22,897 bases of DNA from an uncultured Desulfobacca sp. (lineage in GTDB: Bacteria; Desulfobacterota; Desulfobaccia; Desulfobaccales; Desulfobaccaceae): assembly GCA_937958145.1 (NCBI GenBank), contig CALGOE010000240.1, positions 1-22,897 on the forward strand. Reading direction: 5' to 3'. The notes beneath the pieces were generated by a model. That model did no database searches and was not told the DNA's origin. It saw only the letters and a list, made by a program, of their open reading frames with translations. Both the position numbers and the translations under genes were made by a program. Positions 15,631 through 22,897 of the stretch are shown here, piece by piece (positions within the stretch are counted from its first letter, which is position 1; every line of letters starts with the position of its first letter).

Positions 15631-17004
<1,374 letters not shown>

Positions 17005-17065
17005 CGCGCTATCCTGAAAGACAAAGTGATTCCTGGTTGCTCCTGGCTGGGGCAGGGCAGCATAC

Positions 17066-17094
17066 CCCACTCAGGCTATTTTCCCTTATATAAT
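17066..17094 (+). promoter_or_regulatory. candidate promoter for the phosphoribosyltransferase run
   Basis: A perfect TATAAT -10 box lies at 17089-17094 within an AT-rich patch of the 199-base divergent region 17005-17203. The sequence at the -35 distance (CCCACT) is poor, so an activator or another sigma factor may be needed. The leader to the ATG at 17204 would be about 100 bases. The rest of the divergent region shows no coding frame. Confidence 0.3.
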
Positions 17095-17144
17095 GCAAAA
17101 TATCGGCCAAGAGAAGGATTTCATTCAGTGGAAATTTAGCATAC

Positions 17145-17173
17145 ACTATACCAAAAGGAAAAAAAACTGTCTT
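17145..17173 (-). promoter_or_regulatory. candidate sigma-70 promoter for glmU-glmS
   Basis: On the minus strand AAGACA (17173-17168) is followed after exactly 17 bases by TATAGT (17150-17145). These match the -35 consensus at 4 of 6 and the -10 consensus at 5 of 6 positions. Transcription would start near 17138 and leave a leader of roughly 135 bases before glmU. Confidence 0.35.
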
Positions 17174-17203
17174 GCAGAATTTCGGCCCTGGGGGGAAAAC
17201 ACT

Positions 17204-17911
17204 ATGAGCAGCGTGTGGCGAGAGGAGCCGGCCTGGCGGGATCGCTCCCGGCTGTTTGCCGACCGGGCCGCGGCTGGACGTCTCTTGGCCCAAAAATTAA
17301 TAGATTTTCAAGGGGTGGACGGCCTGGTCCTGGCCATCCCCGCCGGCGGCGTGCCGGTGGCCGCGGCAATCGCCCGGACCCTGCACCTGCCCTTGGAACC
17401 GATCATCGTGCGCAAAGTGCAGATACCCTGGAACACCGAGGCCGGGTTCGGGGCCCTGGCCCCGGACGGCCAGGTCCTTGTCAACGAGCCGCTGGTGCGG
17501 GCCCTGGGCTTAACGCCGGCCCAGATTGAGGCCCAGGTGGCGGCCACCCGCCAGAATCTGGTCCAACGGGAAAAACTCTTCCGGCGCGGCCGGCCGTATC
17601 CCAGTTTTGCCGGCAAGACCCTGATCGTGGTGGACGACGGCCTGGCCTCGGGCTATACCATGCTGGCGGCCCTGAAATTTCTCAGTCGGCAGCAGCCCCG
17701 GGAGGTGATTGTGGCCGTACCCACCGGTCTGTTGGACACCATCGAGGCTATCACCGCCAGCACCGGCGCCAAAGTGGTCTGCTTGAATGTCTGCACCCGC
17801 CGCCCCTTTGCCGTTGCCGCCGCCTACCGCCGATGGTATGATGTTGCCGATGCTGAAGTTCTCCAGCTCCTCGCGGAGTTTCGCCCAGAGGGATCGTCGG
17901 CCCATGCCTAA
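17204..17911 (+). CDS. predicted phosphoribosyltransferase (COG1926-like)
   Basis: The 235-residue protein has a type I PRPP-binding loop, VVDDGLASGYT, at about 142-152 with the acidic pair Asp144-Asp145. The preceding flexible segment (KVQIPWNTEAGFGALAPDG) and AIPAGGVPVA are typical of the stand-alone predicted phosphoribosyltransferases of the COG1926 type. It would bind PRPP and perhaps a base or other acceptor; the real substrate is unknown for this family. The start ATG at 17204 is preceded by GGGGGGA; an in-frame extension to 17093 lies in promoter-like AT-rich sequence and was rejected. Its last 8 bases overlap the start of the HAD gene, so the two are translationally coupled. Confidence 0.82.
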   Translation: MSSVWREEPAWRDRSRLFADRAAAGRLLAQKLIDFQGVDGLVLAIPAGGVPVAAAIARTLHLPLEPIIVRKVQIPWNTEAGFGALAPDGQVLVNEPLVRALGLTPAQIEAQVAATRQNLVQREKLFRRGRPYPSFAGKTLIVVDDGLASGYTMLAALKFLSRQQPREVIVAVPTGLLDTIEAITASTGAKVVCLNVCTRRPFAVAAAYRRWYDVADAEVLQLLAEFRPEGSSAHA

Positions 17912-18503
17912 CCGCACCCTTCTGGCCAGACTTGATCCCCGCCGTCTGGCCTTTGATATTGACGGCGTCGTCGCCGATATCATGTCCACGTTCATCCACT
18001 TGGCCAGGGAACGCTACGGCGTGCACCACGTGTCCTATGAGGATATTGTCGACTTTGATCTGGTCCGCTGCCTCAAGATGGACGAGGCCATCATCGGGGA
18101 AATCCTGGAGCTCCTGATCTATCAGCCGGAAAAGCTGGATATCGCCCCGCTGCCGGAGGCGGTGCCGACCCTGACCAGACTGGCCCAGGAGCAGCCCCTG
18201 CTCTTTGTCACCGCCCGGGACCGGGCTGAACCCATTACCGCCTGGCTGGCCAGACAGCTCCCGGACGTGCCGCCGCAGGACCTGCGGGTCATCGCCACCG
18301 GCGATCCCGAGGCCAAGCTGAACTGCCTCCAGGAGCATGGCATCCAGTATTTCGTTGAAGACCGCCTGGAGACCTGTTTCCACCTGGCCCTGTATGGCAT
18401 TCAGCCCCTGGTCTTTGATCAACCCTGGAATCGCCGGCCCCATGCCTTCCCCATCATCTACAGTTGGCTGGATCTGGCCGAGCTCATTTTTCAGGATGAA
18501 TAA
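17904..18503 (+). CDS. HAD superfamily hydrolase, 5'-nucleotidase-like
   Basis: The 199-residue protein has HAD motif I at Asp18/Asp20 (FDIDGVVAD), motif II in LFVTARD, a lysine in DPEAKLNCL and motif IV in FVEDRLET. The DIDGVVAD form and the helical cap after it (FIHLARERYGVHHVSYEDI) resemble deoxyribonucleotidase/NT5C-like phosphatases. It likely dephosphorylates a small phosphate ester, perhaps a nucleotide. It starts inside the phosphoribosyltransferase stop (overlap ATGCCTAA), which makes a functional link, such as nucleotide salvage or turnover, plausible but unproven. The frame is open further upstream to 17787, but ATG 17904 fits the domain start. A purine-rich 79-base spacer separates it from the GH57 gene. 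Confidence 0.8.
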   Translation: MPNRTLLARLDPRRLAFDIDGVVADIMSTFIHLARERYGVHHVSYEDIVDFDLVRCLKMDEAIIGEILELLIYQPEKLDIAPLPEAVPTLTRLAQEQPLLFVTARDRAEPITAWLARQLPDVPPQDLRVIATGDPEAKLNCLQEHGIQYFVEDRLETCFHLALYGIQPLVFDQPWNRRPHAFPIIYSWLDLAELIFQDE

Positions 18504-18582
18504 AGAGGCAAAAGGGAAAAGAGTGAAGGAAAACCGCTATGTTGGCCCCTGGCCCACCGCTGCCTGAAAAAAGGAAAGCCCT

Positions 18583-21105
18583 ATGCCCCGCCCTCCCGCC
18601 GACGGCGTCCAAGTTTATGTTGTGGTCCATGGTCATTTCTATCAACCGCCCCGGGAAAACCCCTGGATCGAAGAAATCGAACTGGAAGAGAGCGCCTATC
18701 CTTTCCCCAACTGGAACGCCCGCATCACCCGGGAATGTTATACTCCCAATACCTGCGCCCGGATTCGGGATGATCAGCTCCGGGTCCTGGATATCGTTAA
18801 TAATTTCGAATACCTGAATTTCAACGTCGGCCCCACCCTGTTTTCCTGGCTGGCTGCCCAGGCGCCGGTGACCTATGAGCGCATTCTGGCGGCCGATCAG
18901 CAGAGTATGAACCGGCTGGGGTTCGGCAATGCCATCGCCCAGGCCTATAATCACGTTATTTTGCCCCTGGCCAACGCCCGGGACCGACAGACGGAGATCC
19001 TCTGGGGCTTGCAAGATTTCCGCCAGCGCTTTGGCCGGCCGGCCGAGGCCATGTGGCTGCCGGAAACCGCCGTAAATCTGGAGGTGCTGCGGGATTTGGC
19101 GGCCCAGGGTCTGAAATATGTCATCCTCTCGCCCTGGCAGGCCCGCCGGGTTCGTCCCCTGCGGGGCGGGCCCTGGCAGGATGTCAGCAACGGCAGCATT
19201 GATACCACCCAGGCCTACCGCTGTTTTGTGGGTCCGGGGAAAGCCACCGGCCCCCATCCTTTTATCGATATCTTCTTTTACGACGGGCAGAGCGCCGCGG
19301 AACTCAGCTTCGGCGATCTGTTGAGCGACAGCAGCCGGTTTTTGAATCATCTGGCGGCCAAACTCCGCCCGGAGCGGCCCGGCCCGCAACTGCTGTCGGT
19401 GGCCACCGACGGCGAGACTTTCGGCCACCACAAGGCCTTCGGCGAAATGGGGCTGGCCTATGCCCTCTCGGCCCTGTGTCCCCAGCGGGGCTGGACCGTC
19501 ACCAATTACCGCACCTTTTTAGAGCTCGCCCCGCCCCGCTTCGAGGTGGAGATCTCCCTGGGGCCCGACGGCAAAGGCACCGCCTGGAGCTGTGCCCACG
19601 GCGTCGGCCGCTGGGAGCGGGACTGTGGCTGCCATACCGGCGGGGGGGCCGGCTGGCACCAGAAATGGCGCCAACCTTTGCGCCAGGCCTTTGATTTCCT
19701 CAACGACAGGCTGGCCCAGATCTTTGCCCAGGAGGGCAGCCGCTATCTCCAAGACCCCTGGGCCGCCCGGGACGATTATATCAGCGTTATCTTAAACCGC
19801 AGTCCGGCCTCCCTCCAGGCCTTTTTCCAGCGCCACGGCACGCCGGGTCTGGGACCGGACGACCAGGTGCAGGCCCTGCTCCTGCTGGAAATGCAGCGCC
19901 ACGTCCTGCTCATGTATACCAGCTGCGGCTGGTTCTTCTCCGACCTCTCGGGCCTGGAAACCCTCCAGGTCATGAAGTATGCGGCCCGGGCCCTGCAGGT
20001 GGGGCAGCGTTTCAGCCAAGACAATCTGGAAGAACCGTTTCTGGACATCCTGGCCGAGGCCAGGAGTAATATCCCCGAGATGGGCAGCGGCCGGGACCTG
20101 TATCTCAAGAAGGTGAAACCGGCCGTCGTCACTTACCCCAAGTTGGTGAACCATTTCAGCATCACCCTCCTCAACGATCCGGAGCGCCGGCCAGCGGCGG
20201 CCATCTTCCACTACCGCCCGGAACTGCTGCAGTACGAAGAGAAAAGCCAAGGCGGCCTGGAGTTGGCCTGCGGCCGGGTGCGGCTGACCAGCGGTATTAC
20301 CCTGGAGTCCCATATCCTCGGCTACGCCACCCTGTTTTTAGGGAGTTATCTCTACCGCACCCAGGTGCAGGAAGGGCAGAGCGAAGCCGATTTCAGCGCC
20401 ATGGTGGACCTGCTCTTCCGGACATTGACGGAATCGCCGGAAAACATCGCCACGGTCATGGCCGACTATTTCCAGAGCGCCTACTATTCCGTGCATGACA
20501 TGTTCAAACGGGAAAAACGGCAGATCCTGCGTCAATCCCTGCAGAAAGTGCAAGAAGACACCGAACTGGAACTGGAGCGCAGCTTCCGGGAGGTCCAGCC
20601 GGTGCTCTATACCATGGGCCGGGAGGGCTTCGTCATCCCCCGCTTGTTCAACCTGGCGGCCTTTACCACCCTGCGCCGGACCGTCCGGGAGATCGTCGCG
20701 GCCTGGCAACGCCAGGATCCGGACCGCCAGATCAGGCGGGAGTTGGGCGAAGTCCAGGACATCGCCGAGAACCTGAACCTTCACCTCCAGGACGACCCCA
20801 TCGGCCTCACCCTGGCCGGGCTGGTGGAACACAGCCTGCAGGCCCTGAACCGCGACTTTACCCTGGCCCGGGCCAAAGCCGCCCTGGCCACCGTCTCCCT
20901 CTGCCAGCAACTGCCGGTGGTGGTGGATCTGATGGAGTCCCAGAACCTGTTTTTTTACCTGATGGACGAACATGCCGGCAGCCTGGCCCACCCCGGCCGA
21001 CGCCGCCAAGCCGAAGTAAGGGAGTTTGCCCAGGTCCTCCTGGAAATGGCCACAAAGCTGCAGTTCAATCCCGACCGCTACGCCACCCTGCTGTCGGGCC
21101 GGTGA
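18583..21105 (+). CDS. glycoside hydrolase family 57 protein with DUF3536 C-terminal region
   Basis: The 840-residue protein begins with a GH57 barrel. Motif 1 is HGHFYQPP (residues 16-23). The likely nucleophile is Glu161 in MWLPETAVN, and the acid/base is Asp276 in TDGETFGHHKAFGE. Both catalytic residues are kept, so it should be active on an alpha-glucan (amylase, glucanotransferase or branching type). The long second half, including CAHGVGRWERDCGCHTGGG at about 340-360 and the helical part beyond, corresponds to the DUF3536 region fused to such enzymes. There is no signal peptide, so it acts in the cytoplasm, probably on a storage glucan or related sugar polymer. AAGGAAAG lies 8 bases before the ATG. 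No glycogen synthase or phosphorylase is in the window to fix the substrate. Confidence 0.88.
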   Translation: MPRPPADGVQVYVVVHGHFYQPPRENPWIEEIELEESAYPFPNWNARITRECYTPNTCARIRDDQLRVLDIVNNFEYLNFNVGPTLFSWLAAQAPVTYERILAADQQSMNRLGFGNAIAQAYNHVILPLANARDRQTEILWGLQDFRQRFGRPAEAMWLPETAVNLEVLRDLAAQGLKYVILSPWQARRVRPLRGGPWQDVSNGSIDTTQAYRCFVGPGKATGPHPFIDIFFYDGQSAAELSFGDLLSDSSRFLNHLAAKLRPERPGPQLLSVATDGETFGHHKAFGEMGLAYALSALCPQRGWTVTNYRTFLELAPPRFEVEISLGPDGKGTAWSCAHGVGRWERDCGCHTGGGAGWHQKWRQPLRQAFDFLNDRLAQIFAQEGSRYLQDPWAARDDYISVILNRSPASLQAFFQRHGTPGLGPDDQVQALLLLEMQRHVLLMYTSCGWFFSDLSGLETLQVMKYAARALQVGQRFSQDNLEEPFLDILAEARSNIPEMGSGRDLYLKKVKPAVVTYPKLVNHFSITLLNDPERRPAAAIFHYRPELLQYEEKSQGGLELACGRVRLTSGITLESHILGYATLFLGSYLYRTQVQEGQSEADFSAMVDLLFRTLTESPENIATVMADYFQSAYYSVHDMFKREKRQILRQSLQKVQEDTELELERSFREVQPVLYTMGREGFVIPRLFNLAAFTTLRRTVREIVAAWQRQDPDRQIRRELGEVQDIAENLNLHLQDDPIGLTLAGLVEHSLQALNRDFTLARAKAALATVSLCQQLPVVVDLMESQNLFFYLMDEHAGSLAHPGRRRQAEVREFAQVLLEMATKLQFNPDRYATLLSGR

Positions 21106-21113
21106 GAGTGGAC

Positions 21114-21827
21114 ATGTCCCGAACCTATGACATCAGCCTTGACCCGGAGGCCAACGTCCTCTACCAGAAGTGCCGGGATGTGGACCCGGCCCTCTGGCAG
21201 GCCCTGGCGGCCGCGGACCCGGCCGCAGTCTGCCAGCGCACCACCGCCCGCCATGAGATGGACGCGTATTTCTTGCCATTTTTTCAACAGGAACTGGTGA
21301 TTCAGCCGGCGACGAAATCCATGTACCTTGGCGGCCAGCCCGAGCTCGAGGCAGAATTCCAGCTCTGCCTCATCACCCTGCTCTTTCTCCTCAAGGTGGA
21401 GACGGCCCTCTTGCCTTCCCGTCAGGTCAGCCCCAAAGAGTACAAAGGCGGCGTCACCTTTTTCCAGGGGCCCCATGCCCTGCCCACGGCCCGCCTGGAA
21501 GAGCGTTTCGGTCAGGACCGGGAGCTTTTTCTGGCCGCCGCCCGGCGCCTGGGCGGCCGGGAGGTGGCTCAAGGCGATGCCGCGGCGGCCCTCACCCCCT
21601 TCCCCCATTTGACCGTGGAGGTCATCCTCTGGCTGGGCGACGAGGAATTCCCGCCCCAGGTGGTCTTTACCCTGCCGGCCGCCCTGGAACGGTTCTGGGC
21701 CCTGGACGGGATCTGGGCCCTGTTAAACGTGGTGAGCCGGGAGCTGTGGCGCGCCGCAGAAGAAAGGGAAGAGGGAAGTGGGATAAGGGAAGAGGAGGCG
21801 GAGAAATCCCTAACCCTTGACCCTTAA
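21114..21827 (+). CDS. DUF3786 family protein
   Basis: The protein of 237 residues fits DUF3786 by pattern. It has an early MYLGGQPELEAEFQLCLI-type segment, then KGGVTFFQGPHALPTARLEERFG, and later TVEVILWLGDEEFPPQV followed by a hydrophobic end. The family is known from Desulfobacterota and anaerobic Firmicutes, with no established function. ATG 21114 was chosen; a GTG at 21102 overlapping the GH57 stop as GTGA is an equal alternative and would suggest translational coupling. The last 25 or so residues (EEREEGSGIREEEAEK) are encoded by a purine-rich tract that looks like spacer sequence, so the ancestral stop may have been lost. Its stop overlaps the stop of meaB on the other strand in a shared TTAA. 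Confidence 0.78.
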   Translation: MSRTYDISLDPEANVLYQKCRDVDPALWQALAAADPAAVCQRTTARHEMDAYFLPFFQQELVIQPATKSMYLGGQPELEAEFQLCLITLLFLLKVETALLPSRQVSPKEYKGGVTFFQGPHALPTARLEERFGQDRELFLAAARRLGGREVAQGDAAAALTPFPHLTVEVILWLGDEEFPPQVVFTLPAALERFWALDGIWALLNVVSRELWRAAEEREEGSGIREEEAEKSLTLDP

Positions 21828-22786
21828 CCCATTCTTCCTGCCAAGTTCCCCACAATCTCATCGCTGACGGTGTAGGGATCGGTTTTGCGGTTGGCAATAT
21901 CCTGAAGCACCTGGTCCAGGGAGATATCGGCCAGGAGCCGGGGCAGGATAGTATCTTTGATGCCCTGGAGGACGAGGTCCAGGAGTTCCTGGCGCAGCCG
22001 GGGGGCCATGATCTGGGCCAGGTAGCGGCCGCCGTCCCGGTGCAGAAACTCCCGGTGCGCGAAGATGGCGGCCATCAATTCCGGCACGCCGATATTTTTC
22101 TGGGCCTCGGTCTTGAAGACCTGGGGGCGCCAGCCGTCGCTGCTGGCCTCGGTCTGGCGCAGGTCGATCATGGTGAGCAGATCCTGATAGGTGCGGTCCG
22201 CGCCTTCCCGGTCCGCCTTGTTGACCACAAACAGGTCGCCGATCTCCAGGATGCCGGCCTTGATGGCCTGGATATCATCACCCATGCCGGGGACGGTGAC
22301 CACAATGGTGGTATGGGCCGCATGAACGATATCCACCTCATCCTGGCCCACCCCCACCGTCTCCACCAGAATAAAATCCTTGCCCATGGCGTCCAGGACA
22401 TTGATGACGGCCCGGGCCGAGGCGGTCAGACCGCCAAAATGCCCCCGGGTGGCCAGAGAACGGATAAAAACCCCCTCATCGGTGGCGTGGCGCTGCATGC
22501 GGATGCGATCCCCCAGGATGGCGCCGCCGGAAAAGGGGCTGGTGGGGTCCACCGCCACCACGCCCACGGTCAGACCCTGTTCCCGGAGATAGTGGATCAT
22601 TTTATCGGTAAGGGTGCTCTTGCCCACCCCCGGCGAGCCGGTGATCCCCACCACATGGGCCCGGCCGGTATACGGATACAGCCCTTTCAGGACCTCCCGG
22701 GCCCGGGGATCCCCTTCGTCCAAATCCCGCATTAACCGGGCCGTGGCCCGGATATCACCCTGTCGTATCTGCGCAATAACATCCAT
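21824..22786 (-). CDS. meaB: methylmalonyl-CoA mutase-associated GTPase MeaB (ArgK family)
   Basis: The 320-residue G-protein has Walker A GSPGVGKST at 50-58, the family's switch segment VDPTSPFSGGAILGDRIRM, the VETVGVGQDEVDI segment that replaces the usual DxxG, and the guanine motif NKAD. It matches MeaB/ArgK closely in length and order. Members act as GTP-dependent chaperones that load and protect the B12 cofactor of methylmalonyl-CoA mutase or related isomerases such as isobutyryl-CoA mutase. The older lysine-arginine-ornithine transport kinase label for this family is now disfavoured. A mutase gene would be expected nearby, but the upstream neighbour is beyond the right edge and none is in the window. 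GGAG lies 8 bases before the ATG. Confidence 0.93.
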   Translation of the reverse strand: MDVIAQIRQGDIRATARLMRDLDEGDPRAREVLKGLYPYTGRAHVVGITGSPGVGKSTLTDKMIHYLREQGLTVGVVAVDPTSPFSGGAILGDRIRMQRHATDEGVFIRSLATRGHFGGLTASARAVINVLDAMGKDFILVETVGVGQDEVDIVHAAHTTIVVTVPGMGDDIQAIKAGILEIGDLFVVNKADREGADRTYQDLLTMIDLRQTEASSDGWRPQVFKTEAQKNIGVPELMAAIFAHREFLHRDGGRYLAQIMAPRLRQELLDLVLQGIKDTILPRLLADISLDQVLQDIANRKTDPYTVSDEIVGNLAGRMG

Positions 22787-22897
22787 TAGCCTACTCCGCT
22801 CAATGCCTGTGGGTGGGATGCCGCCGCCGCATCCGGCGGCACGGCTACCGTGGTCCCAAGCCCGCAGTAATATTGCTAATGCTTATCAAGTCTGACC
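22787..22897. other. upstream region of meaB, no gene seen
   Basis: These 111 bases hold no convincing coding frame. On the minus strand a frame of 29 codons runs between a TAG at 22878-22876 and a TAA that overlaps the meaB ATG as TAATG. A GC-rich inverted repeat (GCCGC/GCGGC) lies in the middle, and an AT-rich patch at about 22866-22890 could be part of the meaB promoter, but no good -35/-10 pair was found. Confidence 0.4.

Noticed and set aside
17093..17203. N-terminal extension of the phosphoribosyltransferase to 17093
   Set aside because: It would translate AT-rich promoter-like sequence, while ATG 17204 has a ribosome-binding site and the right domain start.
22786..22878. Short minus-strand frame ending TAATG at the meaB start
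   Set aside because: Bounded by stops 29 codons apart with no start signal or recognisable product.

Overview
The window reads as a stretch of a GC-rich (about 60% by eye) bacterial chromosome. Its gene content fits the Desulfobacterota (former Deltaproteobacteria): a DUF3786 protein, a GH57/DUF3536 protein, NtrYX-type sigma-54 signalling, a bacterial deoxyhypusine-synthase-like protein beside agmatinase, and MeaB. That assignment is inference from families, not a match to a known genome. I found no tRNA, rRNA, insertion sequence, CRISPR array or phage gene; it looks like core and conserved-accessory chromosome.

Left part, minus strand (1-3088). Two short gene runs read leftwards. The upstream run (3088 to 1825) is a CDP-alcohol phosphatidyltransferase followed by a HAD-IB phosphatase, a plausible two-step phospholipid head-group pair. 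After a 338-base gap with several inverted repeats comes a second run (1486 to 1): a small zinc-ribbon protein, a small coiled-coil protein, QueD (6-carboxytetrahydropterin synthase, queuosine pathway) and a PhoU-like helical protein cut by the window edge.

Centre, plus strand (3255-13015). Seven tightly packed genes: a Cache-type sensor histidine kinase, NtrY, NtrX, a small TraB/PrgY-like protein, a second sigma-54 response regulator, an agmatinase-family ureohydrolase, and a deoxyhypusine-synthase-like protein. Gaps are 3 to 91 bases or overlaps, so signalling and polyamine genes are probably co-transcribed. This is the most interesting part of the window. The deoxyhypusine-synthase-like protein has arginine where the catalytic lysine is expected, so its chemistry cannot be that of the classical enzyme.

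A secreted TlpA-like thioredoxin (13150-13659) stands alone and converges on glmU-glmS (17004 to 13790, minus strand), the amino-sugar pathway to UDP-GlcNAc. A 14-bp perfect hairpin lies between them.

Right part. From a promoter region shared divergently with glmU, a plus-strand run (17204-21827) encodes a phosphoribosyltransferase, a HAD nucleotidase-like protein, a large GH57/DUF3536 protein and a DUF3786 protein. The last converges with, and overlaps by 4 bases, meaB (22786 to 21824), the GTPase chaperone of methylmalonyl-CoA mutase.
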